Assembly (NCBI GenBank): GCA_034408895.1
Contig: JAWXCI010000089.1
Span: 1 to 43,581, forward strand
DNA length: 43,581 nucleotides
DNA from: UBA4660 sp034408895
Lineage (GTDB): Bacteria > Bacteroidota > Bacteroidia > Flavobacteriales_D > Sanyastnellaceae
Direction of reading: 5' to 3'
Shown piece by piece: positions 24,202-34,400 of the stretch; positions within the stretch are counted from its first letter, which is position 1; every line of letters starts with the position of its first letter. The position numbers and the translations under genes were made by a program. The notes beneath the pieces were generated by a model. That model had not been told where the DNA came from, searched no databases, and saw only the letters and a program-made list of their open reading frames with translations.

Positions 24202-25044
24202 ATGTCTATTGATGAATTAAAAAAACTCTGCACACAAGTGCGCAGGGATATTGTGCGCATGGTACATGCCGTGAACAGTGGTCACCCCGGTGGTTCGCTG
24301 GGCTGCACTGAATTTTTTGTTGCACTCTATTTCGAAAAACTTCGAATCAATTCTGCGAAATGGAATATGGATGGCGCAGGTGAAGATTTGTTCTTCCTCA
24401 GCAATGGACACATCTCGCCTGTGTGGTACAGTGTGCTTTCCCGCAAAGGATATTTTGCGGTTGATGAATTGAAAACATTCCGCAAACTTGATTCGCGATT
24501 GCAAGGACACCCAACCACACACGAAGGTTTGCCGGGAATACGAGTGGCAAGTGGTTCCCTCGGACAAGGGTTGAGCGTGGCACTGGGTGCAGCGCAGGCA
24601 AAGAAATTAAACAAGGACAACATGCTTGTTTACACACTACACGGTGATGGCGAGATGAACGAAGGCCAGGTGTGGGAAGCAGCCATGTATGCAGCACATC
24701 ACAAAGTGGACAACATTATTTCGACCATTGATGTGAACGGACAGCAGATTGATGGGCCAACGGAAAAGATCATGAGCCTCGGAAGTCTTCGCGCAAAATG
24801 GGAAGCATTCGGTTGGCAAGTTCTTGAGATGAATGGCAACGTGATGGAAGACGTTCTTGCAACTCTTGATAAAGCAAAAACCGAAACCGGAAAAGGAAAA
24901 CCTGTGATGATTTTGATGACCACCGTTATGGGCAAAGGTGTTGACTTTATGGAAGGCACACACAAATGGCATGGTGTGGCCCCGAACGATTCCGAATTGG
25001 AAAAGGCTCTCGGTCAGTTAGAGGAAACCATGAAAGACTATTAA
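24202..25044 (+). CDS. Transketolase, N-terminal (thiamine diphosphate-binding) subunit
   Basis: A 280-residue protein equal to the first half of a full-length transketolase. It has HAVNSGHPGGSLGCTEF, SNGHISPVWYSVL, the start of the ThDP fold, and the diphosphate/magnesium motif HGDGEMNEGQ followed by IDVNGQQIDGP. With the next gene, 6 bp downstream, it forms a split transketolase that moves two-carbon units in the non-oxidative pentose phosphate pathway. Split transketolases are known in several bacterial groups and archaea. Its physical separation into two ORFs with their own starts rules out a simple sequencing frameshift: the two lie in different frames but each has intact ends. Confidence 0.94.
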   Translation: MSIDELKKLCTQVRRDIVRMVHAVNSGHPGGSLGCTEFFVALYFEKLRINSAKWNMDGAGEDLFFLSNGHISPVWYSVLSRKGYFAVDELKTFRKLDSRLQGHPTTHEGLPGIRVASGSLGQGLSVALGAAQAKKLNKDNMLVYTLHGDGEMNEGQVWEAAMYAAHHKVDNIISTIDVNGQQIDGPTEKIMSLGSLRAKWEAFGWQVLEMNGNVMEDVLATLDKAKTETGKGKPVMILMTTVMGKGVDFMEGTHKWHGVAPNDSELEKALGQLEETMKDY

Positions 25045-25050
25045 GAAAAG

Positions 25051-26013
25051 ATGCTCAACTTCGAAATAACAAAATCAAACGACACGCGATCCGGCTTCGG
25101 TGAGGGACTGCTGGAACTCGGAAGAAAAAATCCAAAAGTGGTGGGCTTATGTGCCGACCTGACCGGCTCACTAAAGATGGATGCATTCCAAAAAGAATTT
25201 CCTGATCGCTTTTTTCAAGTCGGAATTGCAGAGGCGAACATGATGGGTGTGGCGGCTGGTCTCACCATCGGTGGATTCATTCCTTTCACGGGAACGTTTG
25301 CGAATTTTTCTACTGGAAGAGTCTATGACCAAATTCGGCAGAGCATTGCGTACAGCGGAAAGAATGTGAAAATTTGCGCGTCACACGCTGGTGTTACTCT
25401 TGGAGAAGATGGTGCCACACACCAGATTCTTGAGGACATCGGGATGATGTGCATGTTGCCGCACATGACAGTAATTAACCCTTGCGATTTCAACCAGACA
25501 AAAGCGGCAACACTTGCGATAGCAGATCTTGTAGGTCCCGTTTATCTCCGCTTCGGCAGACCGAAAGTTCCGGTATTTACTTCACCTGATCAGAAGTTTG
25601 AAATTGGCAAAGCATGGCACATTCATGAAGGAAGAGATGTGACCATCATCGCAACAGGACATCTTGTTTGGAAGGCCATTGAAGCTGCCCGCGCGTTGGA
25701 AGCCGATGGTATTTCTGTGGACCTGATAAATCTGCACACCATCAAGCCAATGGATGTGGAAGCAGTGGTGAAGTCGGCAAAAAAAACTGGCGCTGTGGTA
25801 ACGGCAGAAGAACACCAGATCAACGGAGGTATGGGAAGCCTTGTGGCACAGGCAATTTCTAAACATCATCCCACACCCATGGAGTTTGTTGGAGTGAACG
25901 ATTCCTTCGGTGAGAGCGGAACACCTGAACAACTCATGAAGAAGTACGGACTGGAAGCAGTGAATATTGTGAATGCAGTGAAGAGTGTCTTGAGCAAGAA
26001 AGTGATGGCTTGA
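25051..26013 (+). CDS. Transketolase, C-terminal subunit
   Basis: A 320-residue protein equal to the pyrimidine-binding and C-terminal domains of transketolase (DXS/pyruvate dehydrogenase beta-like). Visible are the catalytic-glutamate region QVGIAEANMMGVAAGL, FTGTFANFSTGRVYDQIRQS, SHAGVTLGEDGATHQ and the C-terminal domain segment INLHTIKPMD. It partners with the upstream subunit, with translation probably coupled across 6 bp. A DXS-type function is less likely, because the two-subunit arrangement and lengths fit transketolase. Confidence 0.94.
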   Translation: MLNFEITKSNDTRSGFGEGLLELGRKNPKVVGLCADLTGSLKMDAFQKEFPDRFFQVGIAEANMMGVAAGLTIGGFIPFTGTFANFSTGRVYDQIRQSIAYSGKNVKICASHAGVTLGEDGATHQILEDIGMMCMLPHMTVINPCDFNQTKAATLAIADLVGPVYLRFGRPKVPVFTSPDQKFEIGKAWHIHEGRDVTIIATGHLVWKAIEAARALEADGISVDLINLHTIKPMDVEAVVKSAKKTGAVVTAEEHQINGGMGSLVAQAISKHHPTPMEFVGVNDSFGESGTPEQLMKKYGLEAVNIVNAVKSVLSKKVMA

Positions 26014-26041
26014 TTATTCACGCATAAAAATTCGCACCAAC

Positions 26042-26461
26042 ATGTCACAAGAAAAAGACAACCCCCAATTCATGCTCATCTACCATTGTTCCACTTGCGA
26101 ACAGGATTCCGGTTTCTCAGAACTTGAGGATGCCTTGTGTCGCTTCTGCAATAAGAATAATGCGATGACCCTGGTTTCGAAACAGGAACTCACTCCTGAA
26201 GTGATGGCCGCACGACTCAAAGAAGTAACTAACAACATGATGAAGAATCTTGAGGTTGCATTTAATTCAATGACCGATGAAGACAAGGTGATGCTGAGTG
26301 GCGAGGGAAATGATGCCGAACAACAAATGCTTGAACTGCTGGCCAAGGTCCAAAAATTTCGCGATGATGTGCAGGGGATGGAATTGAAAGACCCTGAGAA
26401 AAAAGACAAGGAAATTCACCCACCTGTCTGCAACCACTTAATCAACCGCTCCATGAATTGA
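26042..26461 (+). CDS. Uncharacterised protein with a CxxC pair
   Basis: A 139-residue soluble protein, not recognised. The N-terminus has two cysteine pairs, CSTC (about residues 16-19) and CRFC (about 33-36), which could form a small zinc ribbon. The rest is predominantly helical and acidic (MTDEDKVMLSGEG). It starts 28 bp after the transketolase subunit on the same strand, so it may be co-transcribed, but nothing ties it to that pathway. Confidence 0.65.
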   Translation: MSQEKDNPQFMLIYHCSTCEQDSGFSELEDALCRFCNKNNAMTLVSKQELTPEVMAARLKEVTNNMMKNLEVAFNSMTDEDKVMLSGEGNDAEQQMLELLAKVQKFRDDVQGMELKDPEKKDKEIHPPVCNHLINRSMN

Positions 26462-26564
26462 GTGAATATTGTAAATCAAAACCTGAATCATATAATATCT
26501 GGGGAAAAAGGTTCACAAACATTTGCCTTGTGAAAATTCATTCACACCTAAAACAAAAAACGTT

Positions 26565-27044
26565 ATGAAGGAAAACCAAAACGACAGCAAAAACCAGTGG
26601 ACTGGTGGCTTGTCGAATGACAAAAGGAATGAGGATTTCAACAAGCAAAGTTCGAATCCATCCAACCCTGATTCTCAAAAGCGCGATGCCGGCATGACAG
26701 GTACCCGTGACCAGAAAGAGACTCCAGGCCGCACAGATGCTGGGCGCAGTCAGGAGGGATCAGACCGCGCAAACCCTACAGGTAAACGCGAAGGTGAAGG
26801 ACGCGAGGAATTTGCGGGCCGTGATAGAGATCGCAAGGACAGAACAGATGGTGCACTCAATGATGAGGACGTAGCACTGGATGAAACAGATACCGATGAT
26901 GATCTTCGTGCAAGCGATGACATAGACAATGAAGGGGATGAAGATGGTGATGTAGGGTCTGCCGACAGGCCTGCCAAAATGAGTTCCGGTTCACAACGTG
27001 ATGAGGACAGAACTGATAACGATAAAACCCGTAAGGCATACTAA
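26565..27044 (+). CDS. Low-complexity, highly charged hydrophilic protein
   Basis: A 159-residue protein that is almost entirely Asp, Glu, Asn, Gly, Arg, Lys, Ser and Thr with no hydrophobic core, so it is probably disordered. The second half is strongly acidic (DETDTDDDLRASDDIDNEGD). I chose ATG 26565 over an upstream non-ATG start. No family is recognised; the composition resembles hydrophilin or general stress-response proteins. It is followed by a strong terminator and then the Ku/LigD genes, so a stress role is a guess from composition and position only. Confidence 0.6.
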   Translation: MKENQNDSKNQWTGGLSNDKRNEDFNKQSSNPSNPDSQKRDAGMTGTRDQKETPGRTDAGRSQEGSDRANPTGKREGEGREEFAGRDRDRKDRTDGALNDEDVALDETDTDDDLRASDDIDNEGDEDGDVGSADRPAKMSSGSQRDEDRTDNDKTRKAY

Positions 27045-27115
27045 CGGGGAATGTGTCTGAGCTAACCTTCGGCCTATTGCGCGGGAGGTTTGGTTCCTGA
27101 ATATTAAAAACAATG

Positions 27116-27157
27116 CAGGTTCTTTTTCCCTTAGGAAAATGAACCTGTTTTTTTTTT
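27116..27157 (+). terminator. Terminator upstream of the Ku gene
   Basis: CAGGTTC (27116-27122) pairs with GAACCTG (27141-27147), extended inward by TTTT/AAAA, and is followed by ten T. It separates the hydrophilic-protein gene from the NHEJ genes. Confidence 0.9.
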
Positions 27158-27283
27158 CAGAGGATTTGCCACCCTCGTGTTGTTTGTGTGATTCATGTAA
27201 AGAGAAGTTCAGATGAAATAACACATGCCACAAAAGATATTAGAATATTTGGCCACAACAATCCACACTTAAAAAGTATCATT

Positions 27284-28060
27284 ATGCGCGCTATCTGGAC
27301 AGGTTCTATCAGCTTCGGGCTAATTAATATACCAGTAAAATTGTTTTCGGCAGTACAGGAAAGCACCCTGGACATGGATATGCTCGACAGCAAAGACCAC
27401 TCAAACATCAAGTTTAAACGTGTAAATGAAAACACGGGAAAAGAGGTGCCATGGGCAGGTATAGTCAAAGGATACAAAGTCAACGACAGCTATGTCATTT
27501 TGGAAGATGCAGATTTCGAAGCCGCGGATGCCACTAAAACAAAGACTATTGAAATCATCAATTTCGCGGAAGAAAACGAAATTGACAGCATCTATTATGA
27601 GCAACCTTACTATCTCGAGCCGGATAAAGCTGCGCACAAGGCGTATGCACTATTGCGGGATTCACTCAAAGCGGCCGGTAAAGTGGGAGTATCCTCCTTC
27701 GTGTTAAGAAACAAGGAAGGCCTGGCTATTTTAAAACCCTATGAAAATGTAATAGTGCTTAACCGCATCCGGTTCAACCAAGAAATTCGCGAAACCACTG
27801 GTTTAAAATTGCCGCCTGTTTCTAAAACCAAATCGAAAGAAATGGATATGGCCAACAAACTGATTGCCCAGCTCACTGAGGAGTTCAACATTGTAAAATA
27901 CAAGGATACCTATACTATTAAGCTTTTAAAAATCATAAAGGATAAATCCAAAGGCAAAAAGCAAGCTGTTCCCAGCCTCAAAGTGGTACACAAGAAAAGT
28001 GATAATTTAATGGATATGCTGAAGGCAAGCCTTGAAGGCAAAAGGAGAAAAGCCTCCTGA
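27284..28060 (+). CDS. ku: Non-homologous end-joining protein Ku
   Basis: A 258-residue bacterial Ku, which forms a homodimeric ring on DNA ends and recruits LigD. The N-terminus MRAIWTGSISFGLINIPVKL is diagnostic and fixes the ATG at 27284. Also present are DMLDSKDHSNIKFKRVNENT, KTIEIINFAEENEID, IYYEQPYYLEPDK and a lysine-rich C-terminal tail. ligD starts 43 bp downstream on the same strand, so a two-gene operon is likely. This pathway rejoins double-strand breaks without a template, useful in stationary phase or after desiccation. Confidence 0.97.
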   Translation: MRAIWTGSISFGLINIPVKLFSAVQESTLDMDMLDSKDHSNIKFKRVNENTGKEVPWAGIVKGYKVNDSYVILEDADFEAADATKTKTIEIINFAEENEIDSIYYEQPYYLEPDKAAHKAYALLRDSLKAAGKVGVSSFVLRNKEGLAILKPYENVIVLNRIRFNQEIRETTGLKLPPVSKTKSKEMDMANKLIAQLTEEFNIVKYKDTYTIKLLKIIKDKSKGKKQAVPSLKVVHKKSDNLMDMLKASLEGKRRKAS

Positions 28061-28103
28061 TCTTTTTCTATCCTACAGCCTTTTCTAAATCCGGAACCTG
28101 GCT

Positions 28104-30662
28104 ATGACATTAAGCAAATACAACCAGAAGCGCAACTTCAAATCCACCGCTGAACCTGTTGGCAAAAAAGTAAAGTCTAAAAGTGAATTAAGTTTTGTGG
28201 TGCAGAAACATGCAGCTTCTCACCTGCATTATGATTTTCGACTGGAATTGGAAGGTGCCTTAAAGAGTTGGGCAGTGCCTAAAGGACCCTCCATCAATCC
28301 CGATGACAGACGGCTTGCAATAATGGTGGAAGACCATCCATACAGCTACAAGGATTTTGAAGGAAACATTCCCGCAGGAAACTACGGAGCGGGCAATGTC
28401 ATTGTGTGGGACCACGGCACTTATCAATCAGCAGATGTTACGGATGCGGAAGGTGGAGCAAAGAATTTAAGGGCTGGCTTGCTTAAAGGACACATCAGTT
28501 TTATTCTTCATGGAAAGAAACTCAAAGGAGAATTCTCGTTAGTGAAACTAAAGGGCAAGGATGAAAATGCCTGGCTGTTGATAAAGAAAAATGATAAGTA
28601 TGCAAGTGACGCAGATGTGCTGAAAAAAAATAAATCCGTAATCACGAATGTGACCCTGGAGGCCCTGGCCCTCAAATCCGGTAAAGAAAAGCCGCTTCCA
28701 GAAAAACTGAAGGCGATAAAAAAAAAAGTAACGGGGGATAATGCCCTCGCGGAATTTATCCCGCCCATGCTGGCCGGCACCATCGAAAAACCATTCGATA
28801 AAGCAGATTGGATATTTGAAATCAAGTATGACGGATACAGGACAATAGCTGTCATTAACCCCGCTGGGGTAAATCTTTTCAGCCGAAACCATACTTCCTT
28901 CAACAAAATTTTTAAGGCGATAGCGGACGAACTTCAAAAAATACAGCACACGGCAGTACTTGACGGAGAAGTTGTGATTGAGGACAGTGAAGGTCGTTCC
29001 GATTTCCAGTTGTTGCAAAACTTCCGGAAAACAGGAAAGGGTAATATCAGGTATTATGTGTTCGACATCCTGAACCTCGATGGCAATGACACACGCGAGT
29101 TGACTTTGCTGGAGAGAAAAGAGTTGGTGAAGATGTTGCTCGGTAAATCCCGGCATTCCAATGTGCTTTATTCCGAACACATCCCGGAAGAGGGTAAATC
29201 TTTCTTTGATATTGCTGTGAAGCATAACCTGGAAGGCATCATGGCCAAGGAAGGCAGCAGTCCATATCGTTCCGGCAAAAGAAGCAGCGAATGGCTGAAG
29301 ATAAAAATCAATCAGCAGGTGGAAGCCATCATTGCGGGCATTACCGCTCCCCAGGGATCAAGAAATCATTTCGGTTCTATTCTATTGGGACAATATCGGG
29401 GAGATGAATTAAAGTATATAGGGCATTGCGGGACTGGTTTTGATGAAGAGGCATTGAAGCAGTTGTATCTAAATTTTAAGCCTCATTTTACTGACGATTC
29501 GCCCTTCAGGGAAAGAATAAAAGTGAATGCAAAGGCGCAATGGCTGAAACCCAAATTCGTTTGTCAGGTAAAATTTTCAGAATGGACGCAGGACGGTCAC
29601 TTGCGGCATCCGGTTTTTCTGGGATTGAGCTTGGATAAAAAGGTGAAAGATGTCAAGCTGGTTGATTCTAAAAACAATGTAACTGTTCAAGGCAGTATGA
29701 AAAAGTCAACAGGCACCATCAAGGAAAAGGAAGTGCAGGTAGCCGAAAAAGATTTTGATCTCAAAATAGGAAAGGCTACTTTGCATCTAACCAATCAAAA
29801 CAAAATCTACTTTCCGGATGACGGGATTACCAAAGGTGATATCATAAATTATTATAGCGAGGTTGCCGAACTCATACTTCCCTATCTGAAAGATCGCCCC
29901 CAATCCATGAACCGTTTTCCCAACGGCATTGAGGGCCAAAGCTTTTACCAGAAAGATGTGGATGTAGAAAAAATTCCCGCATGGCTGAAGACCAAACAGA
30001 TTCATTCCGAATCAACAAAAGCAAATATTGATTATTTAATTTGCAACGATAAAGCCACACTGCTCTACATGGCAAATCTGGGTTGTATAGAATTTAACCC
30101 ATGGAACTCAACAATAAAGCATATTGAAAAGCCGGATTGGGTAGTGATTGATCTCGACCCCGGAAAAATTGATTTTAAGGAGGTGGTAAAAGCAGCACTT
30201 GTTGTCCGCGATGTAATGGCTGAACTGGACACTGAATGTTATTGCAAAACATCGGGAGCCAGTGGTTTGCATATTTATGTGCCCTTAGCAGCAAAATACG
30301 ATTACGATGCAGTGAAAATATTTGCTGAGTTAATTGCACATACCGTGAACGTGAGGCTGCCTCAAACCACCAGTATTTTAAGACCCGTAAAGCAACGGCA
30401 GGATAAAATTTACATTGATTTTTTGCAGAACAGGCGCGGTCAAACTGTGGCAGCGCCATACTCTGTGCGCCCACGATCCGGAGCCACTGTTTCCACACCG
30501 TTGGAATGGAAAGAGGTGAACAAGAAACTATCTCCCACGCAGTTCACCATCAGGAATATTTTAGAAAGGGTAGAGCAAAAAGGTGATTTATGGAAGCCAG
30601 TTTTGGGCAAGGGAGCGGACTTGCATGTAATTCTTAAAAAGATTTCGGCCAATGTGGGATAA
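28104..30662 (+). CDS. ligD: ATP-dependent DNA ligase D (PE-LIG-POL)
   Basis: An 852-residue three-domain NHEJ enzyme. Domains run in the order 3'-phosphoesterase (about 1-160, with HLHYDFRLELEG at 40-51), ATP-dependent ligase (about 215-530, with the nucleotidyl lysine K241 in EIKYDGYR, and LDGEVVIED and EGIMAKEGSSPYRSG downstream) and primase-polymerase (about 555-845, with metal ligands D683 and D685 in VIDLDPG, and KTSGASGLHIYVPL). It processes, fills and seals ends held by Ku. The order PE-LIG-POL matches Pseudomonas rather than Mycobacterium, which has POL first. All key residues are present, so it should be active. Confidence 0.97.
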   Translation: MTLSKYNQKRNFKSTAEPVGKKVKSKSELSFVVQKHAASHLHYDFRLELEGALKSWAVPKGPSINPDDRRLAIMVEDHPYSYKDFEGNIPAGNYGAGNVIVWDHGTYQSADVTDAEGGAKNLRAGLLKGHISFILHGKKLKGEFSLVKLKGKDENAWLLIKKNDKYASDADVLKKNKSVITNVTLEALALKSGKEKPLPEKLKAIKKKVTGDNALAEFIPPMLAGTIEKPFDKADWIFEIKYDGYRTIAVINPAGVNLFSRNHTSFNKIFKAIADELQKIQHTAVLDGEVVIEDSEGRSDFQLLQNFRKTGKGNIRYYVFDILNLDGNDTRELTLLERKELVKMLLGKSRHSNVLYSEHIPEEGKSFFDIAVKHNLEGIMAKEGSSPYRSGKRSSEWLKIKINQQVEAIIAGITAPQGSRNHFGSILLGQYRGDELKYIGHCGTGFDEEALKQLYLNFKPHFTDDSPFRERIKVNAKAQWLKPKFVCQVKFSEWTQDGHLRHPVFLGLSLDKKVKDVKLVDSKNNVTVQGSMKKSTGTIKEKEVQVAEKDFDLKIGKATLHLTNQNKIYFPDDGITKGDIINYYSEVAELILPYLKDRPQSMNRFPNGIEGQSFYQKDVDVEKIPAWLKTKQIHSESTKANIDYLICNDKATLLYMANLGCIEFNPWNSTIKHIEKPDWVVIDLDPGKIDFKEVVKAALVVRDVMAELDTECYCKTSGASGLHIYVPLAAKYDYDAVKIFAELIAHTVNVRLPQTTSILRPVKQRQDKIYIDFLQNRRGQTVAAPYSVRPRSGATVSTPLEWKEVNKKLSPTQFTIRNILERVEQKGDLWKPVLGKGADLHVILKKISANVG

Positions 30663-30705
30663 AGACACAAATTGCTGATTTCGTCATGACGATTCAGACC
30701 AAACC

Positions 30706-30939
30706 TTATTCGCAGATCGCCCCAAATACAGAGCTGAACAACAGTAAATCCCCCACGTTCACCGTGCCATCGTTATTGAAATCGGAATCAATACAAAAAC
30801 TCGCAGTACCGAATTGCGAAGTAAACAACAAGAGGTCGGTCACGTTTACTGAACCATCCACATTTAAGTCCACGGTGCATACAAGCAATTTATCTAGTTG
30901 GTTAAAACAAAAAATGGTTGACAATGAAATGTGGCGCAT
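30706..30939 (-). pseudogene. Orphan dockerin-like C-terminal module (gene remnant)
   Basis: On the minus strand a 77-codon frame ends with two calcium-loop repeats, DLNVDGSVNVTDLLLFTSQF and DFNNDGTVNVGDLLLFSSVF, followed by GAICE and a stop. The arrangement closely parallels the last 55 residues of the lysyl-oxidase-domain protein at 18350-18517. No signal peptide or catalytic part precedes it: the frame meets a TAG a few codons upstream of its ATG, and the neighbouring genes are on the other strand. I read it as the tail of a lost or relocated secreted-protein gene. The rest of 30663-31004 shows nothing else. Confidence 0.75.
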
Positions 30940-31004
30940 TTTTGAGAATGCTAAAGACTAAACCAACAGGAGGTGTTGAACGAAATTTTTGTTATAGGGC
31001 AATC

Positions 31005-31033
31005 TTGCCTTATGCCGCAATTTGATACTTTCG
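31005..31033 (+). promoter_or_regulatory. Promoter of the lipoprotein/T9SS-protein operon
   Basis: TTG at 31005-31007, an 18-bp spacer and TACTTTCG at 31026-31033 fit the Bacteroidota consensus. The ATG of the lipoprotein follows 44 bp downstream. Confidence 0.55.
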
Positions 31034-31077
31034 TTCACTCCAAAACAAAGTGCTTTTTCAAATCCATCTACCACCTT

Positions 31078-31485
31078 ATGTCTCTTGATAGCTCTATCGG
31101 GAATCCGTTTACCTCCTTTGCAACTTTGAAAACTGCATTTCTGGTTTTTGTTTCTTTCATGATGATGAATTGCGCCTGTCGCACACCTCAAAAAACTGAA
31201 ACAGCACAACAGGTTATGATATACCTGGCTAATGAACTTGGGCAAGATTACCTCCAGGCTAACTATGCCCGCCATGGGTTTGTTGAAGCAACCCTTAGCA
31301 GCCGATCGGAGAATAAATGGAGGGCAGATTTTCTTTGCAGCAAAAAAGAAATGCGCGAAGTGTTGGCGAAAATGAAAAACGATTCCAATGTCATTTCATC
31401 AGAGATGATCAATGATAAAATTGACAAGCCATCCAACTCGACCAACACGGGTAGTTCCAAAACCAAACCCATAAAAAACCAATAG
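31078..31485 (+). CDS. Small lipoprotein of unknown function
   Basis: A 135-residue protein. I chose ATG 31078 because it gives a hydrophobic signal segment (LKTAFLVFVSFMM) with a plausible lipobox before Cys (MMNC or NCAC). Longer GTG and ATG starts upstream run through the promoter. The mature part is charged and ends in a Ser/Thr/Lys-rich tail (SNSTNTGSSKTKPIKNQ). No family is recognised. It ends 2 bp before the start of the 1027-residue T9SS protein, so translation is probably coupled and the two may work together at the envelope. Confidence 0.65.
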   Translation: MSLDSSIGNPFTSFATLKTAFLVFVSFMMMNCACRTPQKTETAQQVMIYLANELGQDYLQANYARHGFVEATLSSRSENKWRADFLCSKKEMREVLAKMKNDSNVISSEMINDKIDKPSNSTNTGSSKTKPIKNQ

Positions 31486-31487
31486 AG

Positions 31488-34400
31488 ATGAAGACCATTA
31501 TTACAGTTTTTCTGTTCATAGTTGCACTGCATTGTTCAACACAACAGCTCCCGCAATCTTCAGAAGAAACCGCCACCAGAATAACACCCCAATTCGAGGT
31601 TAACACTACAGCGGCTGTGTTCCTTGGAAAAACAAAATCGGTGCGTGAGCTGCTCCGTCTTCGCAGCACTTCGCTTGAAAAACTGGAAAAGCATAAACTG
31701 GATAAAAAGGCCCCCGACAATTTCAAGGGGCGCCATGGGTCCAATGCAATCATGCCTGAAAAAGAACATCAGGGACCCGACCCTTTGCGCCAAATGCAGC
31801 GGGGCGGAGGCAACGTAATCGAACCCATTGTGAACATAGATGGCCTGGGCGATTTCTGTTGCCCTCACGATCCTACAGGCGAAGTAGGCCTCGATCATTT
31901 TGTGCAGGCAATAAACGTTACCGATGTGGGTGTTTACACCAAAGAAGGGGTGCTGGTTGAGCAATTTGCCATGGCCACACTCTGGCAGGATCTGGGTGTG
32001 GGATCGGCAGGCGACCCCATTGTGCTCTATGACGAAACTGCTGGAAGATGGCTCATAACAGAATTTAATTTCAACAACAGCCTGCTCGTTGCCATTTCCC
32101 TTACACCGGACCCCCTTGGCAGTTATTATGCTTACATGTTCACCACGCCCAATTTTCCTGACTATCCCAAGTATTCTATCTGGCCCGATTCCTACCTTGT
32201 TACCACCAACGAAGGCGGTGCCGGTACACATACCCAATACTTCATTGACCGCAACGCCATGCTCAACGGTGAAGCAACTGTGACCATCCAGCAGGTTGAA
32301 ATTTTGGGAAACAACAATACCGAGCAAGGATTTTTTATATCTACACCAGTGGACTGGGATGGCGAAATGCTGCCCGATACTTATCCCGTGGTGTTGTCAC
32401 TCGATGATTCATCGTGGGGAAATGCCGATGATGATTCCATTCGCATCATCACTTTCCATGTGGACTACGATGATCCCGACAATACAAGTGTAAATGAAAT
32501 CTCGCTGGTGTGTACTCCTTACGATAGCTTTCCGTGTTCTGTTTTTGGTCCGGGTTTCGCGTGTGTACCTCAATTGGGCGGTAATGGCCTCGATGCTATT
32601 CCCGAAGTGCTAATGAACATTCCCAAATACAGGAATTTCGGAACCTATGAATCCATAGTATGTTGTTTCGTAACCGATGTAACCGATGGCGATAATCTTT
32701 CAGGAATCCGCTGGATGGAAATGAGAAGAGCCGATGGTGGCGAATGGCTGGTGCACCAGGAAGGAACCTATGCCCCTGCCGATGGTTACGATCGCTACAT
32801 GGGGAGTGTGGCTATAGATGAGGATGGAAATATCGGATTGGGATACACGGTGAGCAGCGAAGAAATTTATGCAGGATTGCGCTACACCGGCCGGCTGCTA
32901 AACGATCCGCTGGGCCAAATGACTGTGCAGGAATATGTGGTAGTGGATGGAGATGGACCTATGGATTCTTTTGGCCGATACGGTGATTATGCCCACATGA
33001 GTGTTGACCCTGTAAATGGCAACACGTTTTGGTTCACTTCAGAGTATCCCCGATCTGGTGGATCAGGCATAGGCACACGCATTGTTGCATTCGAACTGAG
33101 GAAAGACACTTTTGATCTGGCCGTTACTCAACTCATATCCCCTGTTACAGCCGGCACGTTAAGCAGTGCTGAATTGCTCACCATCGAAATTAGAAACGTG
33201 GGACTACAGCCGATGGCAGGCTATACACTTTCGTTTGATTTTGAAGGATCACTTCAAGAAACAGTTATCATACCCTCAACACTCAATCCCGATGAAACAT
33301 TTATTCATCAGTTCACTGTGCCCATGAATATGTCGGCTAATGGCACTTACGAAATTGCTGCTCATGTAAACCATCCGGATGATACAGGAGAATTCAACAA
33401 CACATTAACCACTGAAGTAATCAATCTCTACTCCCTCGATGCGGAGGTGGAGTTAACCATCCCTGCAGTTATTTGCGGAACAGAAGTGACGGTGCCTTTT
33501 ATCATTAGCAACCTGGGTGCCGATGAACTTTTGTTCGGAGAAATAAACGTTTATGTAAACGGACTACTGGTGCAAACCATAAGCTGGGTGGGTTCCATTC
33601 CTTATGGCGAATCGGCCAGTATTGATATTGCAATTACCGACCTTCCGACAGGTGACAATGAAATTCTTATTGAATTTGTAAACCCCAATGGGAACCCTGA
33701 TGAATTGCCCGCGAATAATTCGTTGACTGCACAGACTTTCGTTCAGGGCGCGGGGGGTGGTATTCAGATTCTTATTTACACCGATTTCTATCCGGAAGAA
33801 ACGACATGGGAACTGCTGGATCAAAACCAGAATGTGATTGCCGAAGGTGGACCTTATACGGAATGGGAGCAGGAGTATTTAACAGAACATTGCATCAATC
33901 CGTTCGAGTGTTATACCTTTATTATCTACGATGCTTACAGCGATGGAATCTGCTGCTATTACGGAGAAGGTTTCTACCAGATACTGGATTCCGATGGCAA
34001 CATCATAGCAAGCGGGGGCGAATTTGGCCAGGCCGATGTAGTAGAAATTTGTCTGATTACCTGCACTCTTACTGCTGATGTAGACATCACCACCGATTCA
34101 GGTTTGAATGATGGCGCCATACTGATTACCGCGATGAATGGAGTGGAGGAGTATCAATACAGCATTGATGGCGGAGAAACTTTCCAGACCAGCCCGCTGT
34201 TCGAAAACATTCCTGCAGGCAGCTATGATGTAGTGGTTCTTTCAGGCGATGGAATCTGCACCTTCGAACAAACCATTACGGTGTTGCTGGTATTCGTAAG
34301 CGAAATAAATGAGGAAGTCCACATAATGATAACACCCAACCCCAGCGATGGATACTTCCAGGTGGAATTGAGTGGAATTCCTGCGGGCATCCCAAGCCTC

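Noticed and set aside
24202..26013. Transketolase split as a possible sequencing frameshift
   Set aside because: Both halves have their own start, a clear 6-bp gap with stop and ATG, and split transketolases are an established arrangement.
28548..29225. Minus-strand open frame of 225 codons opposite ligD
   Set aside because: It falls inside the ligase domain of a complete LigD with all catalytic residues; no independent evidence.
31560..32327. Minus-strand open frame of 255 codons opposite the 1027-residue T9SS protein
   Set aside because: The plus-strand gene is complete with signal peptide and sorting domain; the antisense product has no recognisable domain.
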